Positions 51,929 through 61,038 of a DNA stretch of 64,000 nt are shown piece after piece (positions within the stretch are counted from its first letter, which is position 1; each line of letters begins with the position of its first letter). The stretch is from Synechococcus sp. NB0720_010 (lineage in GTDB: Bacteria; Cyanobacteriota; Cyanobacteriia; PCC-6307; Cyanobiaceae), in contig NZ_CP090898.1 of NCBI RefSeq assembly GCF_023078835.1, positions 248,001 through 312,000 on the forward strand, written 5' to 3'. The notes under the pieces were generated by a model. That model had not been told where the DNA came from and ran no database searches. It worked only from the letters and a program-made list of their open reading frames with translations. The position numbers were made by a program, and so were the translations under genes.

Positions 51929-52636
51929 TCAGCGGGAGAAGACCCACCAGGTGATCATTGGCACCAGGGTGCCAACCACCAGCAAAACGACAACCCAAAG
52001 GAAGGCGTTGCTGGACTCGGTTTCTTCCTTGGTTGGAATATTGGTTTCAACTGGCATGCGCTCCACAAGCTGTGGCGGACCGGGATCTTCGCCCCCGTTG
52101 AGCACGACTTCGAGTCGGCTTAGGGCGTCGAGGCTGGCTTGCCTGTAGCGGGAGCCCTCCCTCAGGGGAAGTCCCATGGTGCTGATGGCCGTGCTGGAGA
52201 GCAAGGTGGAGGGAAGTTGCTCAAGCAGAGCTGGACTGGCAACGACGGCTGCACTGTTGTTCTGCGCCTCAATCAGGAGCAACAGCAAGCCATCGCGGCT
52301 GGCCTCGTCCTGCCACTGCTGCAGAAGTTCCTCGCCGAGGGTCTCCAGGCTGACGCCGTAATCCAGGCGCCTCAGGGTCACCAAGCGGGCATCCACCCCC
52401 AACTCCGAGAACTGCTCGAGGCGCTGGTTGACATCACCGCTGGCGGCGCGACTCAGCACATCGGCACTATCCAGCACGTGGCTGCTGGGACGCTGCACAG
52501 GAAAGTCGGCCAATCCAGTGGCGAGTGCTGCCGATGGCGCGATCAGGCTGGTGAGCGCCAGGGCAGCGGCCATCACCAGAGACCAGAGCTTTCTGCGGAG
52601 GACGTGACGCACCAGCGAACGCTTAAACCTGGGCAC
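51929..52636 (-). CDS. psb32: TPM-domain protein Psb32
   Basis: 235 aa from GTG 52636. Signal peptide or anchor (LWSLVMAAALALTSLIAPSA), TPM domain (VLDSADVLSRAASGDVNQRL and on), and a C-terminal membrane helix (NAFLWVVVLLVVGTLVPMI). Psb32/TLP18.3 proteins support photosystem II repair. Same strand as pxcA and close to it. Confidence 0.85.
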   Translation of the reverse strand: MPRFKRSLVRHVLRRKLWSLVMAAALALTSLIAPSAALATGLADFPVQRPSSHVLDSADVLSRAASGDVNQRLEQFSELGVDARLVTLRRLDYGVSLETLGEELLQQWQDEASRDGLLLLLIEAQNNSAAVVASPALLEQLPSTLLSSTAISTMGLPLREGSRYRQASLDALSRLEVVLNGGEDPGPPQLVERMPVETNIPTKEETESSNAFLWVVVLLVVGTLVPMITWWVFSR

Positions 52637-52645
52637 AGTCTGCCC

Positions 52646-53071
52646 CTAGCTGGCCAAGCTGTCGCGATGCAGCAGGGAGATCACCTCAAGGATTGATGCA
52701 CTTCGTGCTGGCTCAAGGCCAAAGGCGTCCCGCAATTGATCCAGGAAGGTCAGTTCGGCTTGGGTTTCGATGTGATCGGCGTGAATGAGGTGGGCCGCAA
52801 CGGCCAGGGCCGTTTCCCGTTGTTCCATTGAAAGGAGGGGGGTTGCCTGCAGGATCAGCTCCGCACAACTGCTGGCCCTGAGTTGCAGCAACACCCGATC
52901 CAGCAGTGCACCCATGTCCTGATCGCTCAGCCTGCGGAAGGGTTGGCGATATTCCAGTTGTTGGCGCAGGGCCCTGGCCTCAACAGCACTCAGTTCCCCA
53001 TCGGCTGCAATCGCAGCGAGGGCCACGGCAGCGAAGGCCTCTGGCGCTGACGTGAGCTCGGGCTGGCCCAT
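52646..53071 (-). CDS. TerB-like domain protein
   Basis: 141 aa from ATG 53071 (MGQPELTSAPEAFAAVALAA). TerB fold features: AIAADGELSAVEARALRQQL near 20 and LIHADHIETQAELTFLDQLR near 97. TerB-type domains may bind metal ions near membranes; the role here is unknown. Same strand as psb32, ten bases before it. Confidence 0.75.
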   Translation of the reverse strand: MGQPELTSAPEAFAAVALAAIAADGELSAVEARALRQQLEYRQPFRRLSDQDMGALLDRVLLQLRASSCAELILQATPLLSMEQRETALAVAAHLIHADHIETQAELTFLDQLRDAFGLEPARSASILEVISLLHRDSLAS

Positions 53072-53167
53072 GGTCCCTGCGGAAGATGCCCCATTTGAGC
53101 GTCTACCCGCGCCATGTGGAGGCGGATGTGAGCCTGTGACAACGTGAGGGGGCAAAGCGCCGACACC

Positions 53168-53830
53168 GTGCCTCTTCCAGCTCGCGTCTGCTTGCTCATT
53201 GGCATTGTCGGTCTGCTCTTGTGTGTCGGCAATCAGCTCAGCGCGTCTGAGTTGAGCCCTGCGTTGGAGAGGGCGGGGGTGTTGAGCAGCCTGCTCTCGG
53301 TTGGCTTGATGCTGGTCGCTGTCCTCTGGACTAGGGCCGCTCCGCTGGCCCCAGATCGGGTGGCGTTAGTCGGTGAGCAGGGCCTGGAGCTCGCAGCCGA
53401 GCTGCCCGATTCCCTCCGTCAAGAGTTTGGCTGGGGCAGTCAAATGCTGTTGACCGCGACCCCGGCGGCCTCACTGTTACTGCTCTGGCGCGGGCAGGTG
53501 CTCCTGCGACGGGGGGTGCTCGACTCCAGCCCCTTTGAGCCAGGCCCGATTTGCGAGCGGGCTTGGGCAACGCAGAAGGCGATCAACCTGGTGAACCTGG
53601 CGCTCTACCCCGGTCGTGATGAGTTCAAGGGACTCCCCGAGAACACTCCAGCGCTCATCATTCAACCGATCGCTGAGGATGGACTGCTGCTGGTGGCGGG
53701 ATGGTCGCCGCGTTGCTTCAGCCGCAGCGATGAGAGCTGGATTGAGGGTTGGAGCTTGAAGCTCAGAACGCAATTGGAGCAGGAGCTCGCTTCTTTCCCC
53801 CTCCCCCTTGGCCCTTCGGCGGAAGGGTGA
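53168..53830 (+). CDS. Cofactor assembly of complex C subunit B-like (CCB2/CCB4)
   Basis: 220 aa. Two membrane helices near the N-terminus (VCLLIGIVGLLLCVGNQL and GVLSSLLSVGLMLVAVLW), then the conserved CCB region LVNLALYPGRDEFKGLPEN, ALIIQPIAEDGLLLVAGWSP and SRSDESWIEG. CCB proteins attach the extra haem ci to cytochrome b6. GTG 53168 (MPLPARVCLLIG) is preferred over GTG 53144. Its last 68 bp overlap the lptC gene on the other strand. Confidence 0.85.
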   Translation: MPLPARVCLLIGIVGLLLCVGNQLSASELSPALERAGVLSSLLSVGLMLVAVLWTRAAPLAPDRVALVGEQGLELAAELPDSLRQEFGWGSQMLLTATPAASLLLLWRGQVLLRRGVLDSSPFEPGPICERAWATQKAINLVNLALYPGRDEFKGLPENTPALIIQPIAEDGLLLVAGWSPRCFSRSDESWIEGWSLKLRTQLEQELASFPLPLGPSAEG

Positions 53831-54971
53831 AACGGGAATTCACCCGTTCTCCGGGGGAACTGAAGACAGCGGTTCCGTCGTCACCGATCTTTCCTTCCAA
53901 GCGCTTGGCCCGGGTGACCTGCTTGTACGTGTCGCGTTTGAGCAGCACCTGATCGGTGGCTACAAACCGCCCACTCGGCCAGTTCCAGAGACACCGCATG
54001 GCCGTCAGCCGCTCACCAGGCTGTTCCAACTCGCAGCCACGGGAGACCTTCACATCACTCTTCTCCAGATCGACCGTGAAGCGATCTCCCTTGGCTTTCA
54101 GGGCATTGAACTGACCCGTGAAGGGTTGGTCGCTGCTGAGCAACTGATCATTGATGGCCCAGCGGGTTTGCTTGGCGTCGAGCCAACCCTTGCCATCGGC
54201 GCGGCGCACCTGCACCGGAGCGACCAGGTCCACATAGCCCTGGCGCAAATTGCCGCGTAGCCCCTGGGCGGTCAGGACAAGGCTGGGCGCTGGCTTTTCG
54301 TCCTTGGCTGGAGCCGGCTTGGGTTGCTCGAACTGCTCACCGCGCACCACCGCAGGTGCGGTGAGATCGCCCCGCTCCGGCTTCCAGTCGACCCACTGGG
54401 CTTTGACTTTCAGAGGGAGCGGAGCGGGTGTTTTGGCGTTGCCTGCTTTGCTGTGTCCGTCTTGCCAGTGCTCAAGCACGGGGGCACCGCGGAGCTCGAC
54501 CAGGTCACGCTTGATGAAGTACTGAGCCGTTTCCGCACTGATGCGGGACCGGCGATCGAGGGCCACGGGCCTCTGGTCGATGACCATCAGCTCCTGGCGC
54601 GGTAACCAGCGGGCGGTGTCCCCGGTGATCTCAACCGGTTCCCCGCCCAGCAGGGTGATACGGACGGTTCCCTCCAGCTGGATGGCTTGGCCATCGCCGA
54701 TCACGGTGCCCCGCTCGGCAGCAATCAAGATGCTTGGCTCACCGCGCCGAAAGACCGTGCCCCGGGGCCTCAGTGCCTGGGCCAATTTGCGCTGGATGTC
54801 GTAGCGAGCCTCTGGACTTTTGAGCTCCCACGCCGGGGCTCCCTTGGGGTCCTGCTGACGCAGGTCCAAGGCACGGAAGGAAAACGGTTGGCTGCCTTGC
54901 CGGGTCGCTGTTGAGCAGCCGACCAGCAGACAGACGGCACTGAGCTGCAGTGCTCGGTTGATCCGAACCAT
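53763..54971 (-). CDS. lptC: LptC-like LPS export lipoprotein
   Basis: 402 aa, the long cyanobacterial LptC form. Lipobox LSAVCLLVGCS, then jellyroll repeats: PAWELKSPEARYDIQRKLAQ and VIGDGQAIQLEGTVRITLLG. A Pro/Lys-rich linker and a second jellyroll follow (ALKAKGDRFTVDLEKSDVKV). Works with LptA, LptB and the permease at 3963-6426. ATG overlaps the metG stop. The 3' end overlaps the convergent gene by 68 bp. Confidence 0.88.
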   Translation of the reverse strand: MVRINRALQLSAVCLLVGCSTATRQGSQPFSFRALDLRQQDPKGAPAWELKSPEARYDIQRKLAQALRPRGTVFRRGEPSILIAAERGTVIGDGQAIQLEGTVRITLLGGEPVEITGDTARWLPRQELMVIDQRPVALDRRSRISAETAQYFIKRDLVELRGAPVLEHWQDGHSKAGNAKTPAPLPLKVKAQWVDWKPERGDLTAPAVVRGEQFEQPKPAPAKDEKPAPSLVLTAQGLRGNLRQGYVDLVAPVQVRRADGKGWLDAKQTRWAINDQLLSSDQPFTGQFNALKAKGDRFTVDLEKSDVKVSRGCELEQPGERLTAMRCLWNWPSGRFVATDQVLLKRDTYKQVTRAKRLEGKIGDDGTAVFSSPGERVNSRFTLPPKGQGGGGKKRAPAPIAF

Positions 54972-56539
54972 CAGAGCGGATCCTCCAGTTCCAGGCGTGC
55001 CATCACCGGGGAGGGCTCAGGCAGCGGTGCTCCGCTCTGGAGTCCACCCCAGCTGAGCTGCTCCAGCCAGGCCGAGCTCACCTGGGCCGTCGCATTGGAA
55101 TCGGGAATCGGTTGCCCGAGTTGATGCAGCATTCGCCCGGAGAGATCGGGCAAGAGGGGTGCCATCAGCAGGGCCACGAGCCGAGCGGCTTCGAGCACGG
55201 CATAGAGGTCGTTGGCCACCTGCTCCCGTGTGCCCTCCTTCTTCATCAAGCTCCAGGGCGCCTGATCATTGAGATAGCCATTGGCGCTAATCGCCAGTTG
55301 CAGAGCTGCCTCGGCCGCCGAGCGGAACTCCAGGTTCTCTAGTGCTGCCAGGCTGGCGTCCTTGGCCTGTGCTGCCGCCTGGGCCAGGGGATGGGTGCTG
55401 GTCCTGGCCTGATCGGCTGGAGGTACGGCTTCATCGAACCAACGGCGAGCCATGGAGCTCGTGCGGTTCAGCAGGTTGCCGATGGTGTTGGCCAGGTCGT
55501 TATTGACCAGATCGGTGAAGCGCTGCTGCTGGAAATCCCCGTCCTCACCAAAGGGGATGTCGCGCAACAGGTACCAGCGCACGGCATCCCGGCCGCAGCG
55601 CTCGAGCAGGTCGGCCGGGTCGAGCACGTTGCCGAGGGATTTCCCCATCTTTTGACCCTCGCGGGTCAGAAAACCATGGCCAAAGACCTTGGCCGGCAGG
55701 GGGAGTCCAGCCGAGAGCAGCATGGCCGGCCAATAGACGGCATGGAAGCGAAGGATGTCCTTGCCGATCACGTGCACCGAAGCGGGCCAGCCCCTGGAGA
55801 TCGCTGTGTCGAGATCAGCTGCATCGCCCTCTTCGAGCAGGGCAGTGATGTAGCCCAAGAGCGCATCGAACCAGACATAGAAGGTGTGACCCTCATGGCC
55901 TGGCACGGGGATTCCCCAGGGCAGGTTGATCCGTGAAATCGAGAAATCCCGCAGCCCTTGCTTGACGAAGTTTTCGACTTCGCGGCGGCGGCTCACCGGC
56001 TGAATAAAACCGGGTTGGCTGATCAGGGCCTCGATCTGCTCTTGATAACGGGAGAGGCGGAAAAACAGGTTCAGCTCATCACGCCATTCCAGCGGTTTGC
56101 GGTGGATCGGGCACTCCGGATCCTGGGCCTCATGGGGGTCGTCCTTGAATTCCTCGCAGGCCACGCAGTACCAACCCTGCTGCCGGCCTTCGACGATGTC
56201 TCCGCTCGCCTCGACCCGCGCAAAAAACTGCTGGACGACCTGGCGGTGCCGTGGATCCGTCGTGCGAATCAAGCGGTTGTTGCTGATCTGCCAGCGATCC
56301 CAGAGCTCTCGGTACTGGGCACTCACACCGTCGCAATGGGCCTGCGGGGTCAGGCCTGCCGCCTCGGCCGTGCGCTGAATCTTCTGGCCGTGCTCATCAC
56401 AGCCGGTGATGAACAGCACCTCCTCACCCTTCAGTCTCTGGAACCGGGCCAGGGCATCGCAGGCCAGGGTCGTGTACGCGCTCCCCAGGTGGGGCTTGTC
56501 GTTGACGTAGTAGAGGGGTGTGGTGAGGGTGTAAGTCAT
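54971..56539 (-). CDS. metG: Methionyl-tRNA synthetase
   Basis: 522-aa class I synthetase. The HIGH-like motif is PHLGSAYTTLACDALAR near residue 17, TGCDEHGQK near 45 and KMGKSLGNV near 297 (KMSKS with Gly for the middle Ser). A zinc-binding Cys segment (YCVACEEF, then CPIHRKPLEW) is present; the anticodon-binding helical domain completes it. No C-terminal tRNA-binding EMAP domain. Transcribed with lptC. Confidence 0.97.
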   Translation of the reverse strand: MTYTLTTPLYYVNDKPHLGSAYTTLACDALARFQRLKGEEVLFITGCDEHGQKIQRTAEAAGLTPQAHCDGVSAQYRELWDRWQISNNRLIRTTDPRHRQVVQQFFARVEASGDIVEGRQQGWYCVACEEFKDDPHEAQDPECPIHRKPLEWRDELNLFFRLSRYQEQIEALISQPGFIQPVSRRREVENFVKQGLRDFSISRINLPWGIPVPGHEGHTFYVWFDALLGYITALLEEGDAADLDTAISRGWPASVHVIGKDILRFHAVYWPAMLLSAGLPLPAKVFGHGFLTREGQKMGKSLGNVLDPADLLERCGRDAVRWYLLRDIPFGEDGDFQQQRFTDLVNNDLANTIGNLLNRTSSMARRWFDEAVPPADQARTSTHPLAQAAAQAKDASLAALENLEFRSAAEAALQLAISANGYLNDQAPWSLMKKEGTREQVANDLYAVLEAARLVALLMAPLLPDLSGRMLHQLGQPIPDSNATAQVSSAWLEQLSWGGLQSGAPLPEPSPVMARLELEDPL

Positions 56540-56612
56540 CGGCGGGATCCTACGCAGCCCTTCCCGATCGTGCCCTCAGCTGCGAGCCTGGGGCTGACTC
56601 CTCCATCCAGGC

Positions 56613-58424
56613 ATGCCAGCCCGCATTGATTCCGCCCCGGTGGTGGTGTGGGGAGGTGGAACCGGTGGAGTGGCTGCGGCGATCCAAGCGGCCCGCGCCG
56701 GCGCTCCGACCGTTCTGCTCACGCCTGGTTCATGGCTGGGGGGAATGGTCAGTGCTGCCGGGGTCTGTTGCCCTGATGGCAACGAGCTGAGTCCCTGGCA
56801 AACCGGCCTCTGGGGGGCCTTTCTACGGGGAATGGCGGAACGGGAGCCAGAGGGCCTGGACCAGAACTGGGTCAGCTGTTTTGGCTTTCGCCCGACCCAG
56901 GCCGAGGCCCTGCTGCAGCAGTGGGTGCAGGAGCTCCCCAACCTCACCTGGCTGACGGGTTGCCGTTGTCTGGCGGTGAACCGTTCCGAGCGGCTGGTGC
57001 GCTCCATCGAGATTGAACGTGATGGCCAGCGGCAACAGCTGGCCTGCAGCGTCCTGATTGATGGCAGTGACCGGGGCGACCTCCTGCCCTTCTTGGATCT
57101 CCCCTATCGCTTGGGCTGGGAACCCCAGGAGCTCTGGGGTGAACCCAGCGCCCCCAGTGCAGAACGACTCGCCACGGAGTCGTTCTTTGAACGGCAGCCG
57201 GTGCAGTCGCCCACCTGGGTGGTGATGGGACAACTGCATGGGGAAAAGCCAGCCCAGGCCTTACCGGAGAAGCCGCTACTGCCCGCTCCGTTTGAGCAGG
57301 CCTGCCAAGCGTTTGGGCTGGAACGCACGCTCACCTATGGGCGGTTGCCTGGGGGCCTGGTGATGCTGAACTGGCCTTTGCAAGGCAATGACTGGCATCA
57401 GGGTTTGGCCCGTGCCTTCAGCAACCAGGCGGACGCCGAAGCGGAGCTGGGGCGAGAGATGCAGGCCCATAGCTGCAGCTTTGCGGCGGAGTTGATGGAG
57501 CTCTGCTCCGGTTGGCTCAGCTTGGGCGATGCCTTTCCGCAGGATTCAGGCAGTCCTGACCCTGCCCTGGCGGCCATGCCGTACTGGCGAGAAGGGCGGC
57601 GAATGGTGGGCCGCAGCACCGTCATTGAGCAGGATCTCCTTCCCGAACGATCGGGCCGCTCGATTTCAACTCTGCCCCGCAATCAAGAGGGACAGATCAG
57701 TTCCATTGCCGTTGGCAATTACGCCAATGACCACCACTACCCAGGGGATGACTGGCCCCTGGCTGCCAAGAGCTGCCGCTGGGGTGGGCGTTGGAGCGGC
57801 ACGCCGTTTTGTGTTCCCTACGAGGCCCTCCTGAGTGCCGATCTCGACAATCTTCTGGCCGCCGACAAGGCCTTCAGCAGCTCCCATATGGCCAACGGTG
57901 CCACGCGCCTGCAGCCAGTGATTTTCAACATTGGTCAGGCCGCGGGTGCGGCTGCCGCCCTGGCATTTGAACGCGGTGGCGTTCCCTCTGACCTCCCGGT
58001 GATTGACATTCAGGAGCGCCTGATTGCCGACCCCGTTGCGCCAGCTGGGGTCATTCCCCTCTGGGACACCCCCTTCAACCATCCCGATTGGGCTACGCGT
58101 CAGTGCGCCGTTCTTCAAGAACCAGGACGGTTAAGTGGATCTGGCTCATGGCAGGGAGCCAGCTCTGGCGCCGCCCTACCGGCTCCATCGGCCATTGATC
58201 GAGCTCGTGTGCACGTCCAAGGAACGATTCGTCCCATGGGGGATGGTTCCTATGCCGTTGATTTGGCAGAAGCAACGTGGGGCCGCAGTCGCTGGTCTGT
58301 GATCACGCTTGAACCCTGCGTCGATCAGTGGCTTGAACAACTCGATGGCCCCAGGCAGGTGGAACTGCTGGGCTGCTTCAACCCCTGGGGGCCTTGGCTC
58401 AGAGTCTCCGCTGTCTCGCCCTAG
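56613..58424 (+). CDS. FAD-dependent oxidoreductase
   Basis: 603 aa. FAD-binding start VVVWGGGTGGVAAAIQAARA near residue 9, LIDGSDRGDLLPFL near 145, RISTLPRNQEGQ-type region and a C-terminal motif LQPVIFNIGQAAGAAAALAF near 430. This is the FAD-dependent oxidoreductase family of cyanobacteria and actinobacteria; the substrate is unknown. Convergent with the RNase gene, with three bases between the stops. Confidence 0.8.
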   Translation: MPARIDSAPVVVWGGGTGGVAAAIQAARAGAPTVLLTPGSWLGGMVSAAGVCCPDGNELSPWQTGLWGAFLRGMAEREPEGLDQNWVSCFGFRPTQAEALLQQWVQELPNLTWLTGCRCLAVNRSERLVRSIEIERDGQRQQLACSVLIDGSDRGDLLPFLDLPYRLGWEPQELWGEPSAPSAERLATESFFERQPVQSPTWVVMGQLHGEKPAQALPEKPLLPAPFEQACQAFGLERTLTYGRLPGGLVMLNWPLQGNDWHQGLARAFSNQADAEAELGREMQAHSCSFAAELMELCSGWLSLGDAFPQDSGSPDPALAAMPYWREGRRMVGRSTVIEQDLLPERSGRSISTLPRNQEGQISSIAVGNYANDHHYPGDDWPLAAKSCRWGGRWSGTPFCVPYEALLSADLDNLLAADKAFSSSHMANGATRLQPVIFNIGQAAGAAAALAFERGGVPSDLPVIDIQERLIADPVAPAGVIPLWDTPFNHPDWATRQCAVLQEPGRLSGSGSWQGASSGAALPAPSAIDRARVHVQGTIRPMGDGSYAVDLAEATWGRSRWSVITLEPCVDQWLEQLDGPRQVELLGCFNPWGPWLRVSAVSP

Positions 58425-58427
58425 GTC

Positions 58428-60455
58428 TTAACTGGCCGACGCCACGAGTCTCAGCTGATCCTGAAGAGAGTCGACCGATTGGATGCGCAGCAGCAAGGCG
58501 TCCCCCGGGGTTGCGTGGCTTGGGCATTCCGCAGCCAGATCCATCGCCAGCTCATCGATGCGAACCAGGCCAAGATTGTCCTGTGGCCGTAGCCAGCGCA
58601 GAAACTGAGCTCGCCACTGCTGGCCCTTCTGTCCTTCAAACCAAACCTGCTGCCAATGCCGCTGGTCTTCTCGGGAAATAGCGATTCCCTCGCGGATGGC
58701 GGCATCGACCGCGTTCACCAACTCCTGCAGGGCGTCTTCCGAGAGCGGCTCCTTCGCGGCCAACTGGCGCTGAACGAGCAGATCGCCATAGCGCCGGATC
58801 GGTGACGTGGCCTGCACATAGGCCGGAAGCCCGAGGCTGAAATGGGCCGCTGGCTTGGTGCCCATCAAGCCGCGACTCAAGCAGCGCTTGATCGCTGCGA
58901 AGCGAACGGCTCCGTCTGGAAGGGCGTCCAATTCCGCTTGTCCTGGGAGTTCAGCAGGCAGCTGACTGCGATAAGGAAGGGCGATTCCCCTGTCCTGTCC
59001 GAGCTGAGCAGCGACGGCACCGGCAAGGATCATCGCTTCGGCCACCATCTGGCGCGAGTTGCTCGGTTCGGTGACCTCGAGCTGGGCCAGTCCCTCCCGG
59101 GCTCGAATCCGGCCTTCAGGCAGATCCATTTGCAGTGCCCCTTGTGAGAGTCGCCAGCGCCGCCTGGCATTCAGCAGGGCTTCCAGATCAGCAAGATCGC
59201 TGTCCTGCGGTGGGGCCAGTTCGATCAGCTCATCGGCATCGTCATAACTGAGTCGATAGATCGGCTTGACCCAGCTGCGCACCATGCCGTAGTCCGACAG
59301 GGATCCGTCCTCGTTCAGCTCGGCCCAGGTGCTCCAGGCCGCCGTGCGGCGTCCGGCCCGCAGGCTGAAGACCCCGGTGGAGAGCTTATCGGGAAACATC
59401 GGCACATTGCCCTGGGCCAGGTACAGGCTGCTGGCCCGCTTGCGCGCCTCTAGGTCGAGGGGCGAGCCAGCTGGAATCAATCGCCCTGGATCGGCCACAT
59501 GGATCCAGATCCTTGTCCGGCCAGCGGCAGTTTTCTCGATTGCCAGACCGTCATCGATGTCGCGGGTGTCGTCATCGTCGATCGTCACGCAGCGTTGCTG
59601 GCAGAGGTCGACCCGAGTCGGGTCGCTTGGCTGCGCCTGCTCAGCCTCTACCTCTAGTCGTTGCGCTTCCAGGACAAGCGACTCTGAAAACCCTTCACTC
59701 CAGACCGTCCCGGCCAGGGAGAGGAGCTGGTGGGGGTCCCATTGACCCAAGTCCACCAATAGATGACGCAGTTGGGAGCGCTCTTGCGTCAGATGCAGCA
59801 GCGACAGGCTCTGACGCAACCCATCCGGGAGCTCAGACAACTCACGGCGTCCACTGGCCGTCTCCTTCAGCAGCTCGAGCCACTGCAGATGCAGGGCGCT
59901 GCACTGATCTGCTGTTGTTGGTTGGCGCCTCTTCAGCAGTTGAAGCCAGCGCCGTTCTTCCTCTTCTGCAATCGCCTTGAGACGTCGTTCGCGACGCAGT
60001 GGCTTCAGCTCATCCAGGGTGCGGGCCTGAACATGGCCTTGTTTCCAACGGAACCACTGCTGACCACCCACTAGGGCCAGCCAACAGGCACTCAACTGGA
60101 GCGGTTCAGTGTTGCCATAGAGCAGATCGCAAAACTCCTGCAAGCTCACGGCTTCGCCGGAGTCCTTCAGCAGGAGCCATGCGGCCCCCCAAGCGGAGGG
60201 GCGTGGTTTGGCCGCTGCCACTCGGTCGTTGTTGAGGGCCCATGGAGAAGCCCCCAGCCGCTGCGGCGCTGACGCACCACTGGGCAGGGGGCAGATGAGC
60301 TCAAGGTGTCGTTGTGGGACAACCTGTTGCTTGGAGTCAAATCCAACCTTGAGCCGCGCTTTGCTGCCCTGGATGGATTCAACGATGGCAAGTTGAGGCG
60401 AGCGGGACTCCTGCAGACCGACGAGATCGCCGCTGTGGAAGACCGCAACGCTCAG
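58428..60455 (-). CDS. RNB-domain exoribonuclease (RNase II/R family)
   Basis: 3'-5' exoribonuclease. The RNB centre is intact: RCVTIDDDDTRDIDDGLAIE with the metal Asp residues, PYRSQLPAELPGQ and TSPIRRYGDLLVQRQL. A GTG at 60221 gives a 597-aa protein. The frame runs on upstream to the rpsR stop and encodes a family-like N-terminus (VFHSGDLVGLQESRSPQLAI, VGFDSKQQVVPQRHLELICP) with no ATG, GTG or TTG. I extend to CTG 60455 (675 aa) as the first possible start; GTG 60221 is the conservative choice. Operon rpmG-rpsR-RNase. Confidence 0.85.
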   Translation of the reverse strand: MSVAVFHSGDLVGLQESRSPQLAIVESIQGSKARLKVGFDSKQQVVPQRHLELICPLPSGASAPQRLGASPWALNNDRVAAAKPRPSAWGAAWLLLKDSGEAVSLQEFCDLLYGNTEPLQLSACWLALVGGQQWFRWKQGHVQARTLDELKPLRRERRLKAIAEEEERRWLQLLKRRQPTTADQCSALHLQWLELLKETASGRRELSELPDGLRQSLSLLHLTQERSQLRHLLVDLGQWDPHQLLSLAGTVWSEGFSESLVLEAQRLEVEAEQAQPSDPTRVDLCQQRCVTIDDDDTRDIDDGLAIEKTAAGRTRIWIHVADPGRLIPAGSPLDLEARKRASSLYLAQGNVPMFPDKLSTGVFSLRAGRRTAAWSTWAELNEDGSLSDYGMVRSWVKPIYRLSYDDADELIELAPPQDSDLADLEALLNARRRWRLSQGALQMDLPEGRIRAREGLAQLEVTEPSNSRQMVAEAMILAGAVAAQLGQDRGIALPYRSQLPAELPGQAELDALPDGAVRFAAIKRCLSRGLMGTKPAAHFSLGLPAYVQATSPIRRYGDLLVQRQLAAKEPLSEDALQELVNAVDAAIREGIAISREDQRHWQQVWFEGQKGQQWRAQFLRWLRPQDNLGLVRIDELAMDLAAECPSHATPGDALLLRIQSVDSLQDQLRLVASAS

Positions 60456-60458
60456 GGA

Positions 60459-60680
60459 TCAGCCCTCGGGATTCACGAAGGGCAGGAGAGCCACAATCCG
60501 AGCGCGCTTGACCGCGTTGGTCAGATCGCGCTGCTGCTTGGCGGTGAGGCCAGTCAGACGACGGGGCAGGATTTTGCCGCGCTCGGTGATGAACTTCTTG
60601 AGCAGATCGACATCCTTGTAGTCGATCGGTTCACCGGGCTTAATCGGTGAAAGGCGTTTCTTGAAGAAGGAACTAGGCAT
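60459..60680 (-). CDS. rpsR: 30S ribosomal protein bS18
   Basis: 73 aa, full length. Core [20 protein letters not shown] and [20 protein letters not shown] with [20 protein letters not shown] is unmistakable. It follows rpmG on the same strand; the exoribonuclease frame begins right at its stop. Confidence 0.98.
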   Translation of the reverse strand: MPSSFFKKRLSPIKPGEPIDYKDVDLLKKFITERGKILPRRLTGLTAKQQRDLTNAVKRARIVALLPFVNPEG

Positions 60681-60727
60681 GACTGAACGGAGGAGAAATG
60701 CAGAACGCGGAGATCACGCCGCCGAGA

Positions 60728-60922
60728 TCACTTGATCTCTTTGTGGACCGTCGACTTGTTGCAGTGCGGGCAGAACTTCTTGAGTTCAATCCGTTCAGTG
60801 GTGTTGCGGCGGTTCTTCTGGCTGGTGTAACGAGACACGCCAGGGGACCGCTTGGCGGGGTTGGACCGGCATTCCGTGCACTCGAGAGTGATCACGATCC
60901 GGACGCCCTTGTTCTTAGCCAT
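60728..60922 (-). CDS. rpmG: 50S ribosomal protein bL33
   Basis: 64 aa from ATG 60922 ([20 protein letters not shown]). Zinc-ribbon cysteines CTEC and CPHC are kept, the zinc-binding form. First gene of the rpmG-rpsR-RNase operon and divergent from pheT. Confidence 0.97.
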   Translation of the reverse strand: MAKNKGVRIVITLECTECRSNPAKRSPGVSRYTSQKNRRNTTERIELKKFCPHCNKSTVHKEIK

Positions 60923-61038
60923 AAAGGACGTTGCGCCGCTTGTGCGATGCGATTGGACAGTGGACAACCATACCTTGTCGCCTGACCTGGCCTGGTGTCT
61001 TGCCTCTTTAAAGTCGACGCTCTGTTTGCCCGTGTCAG

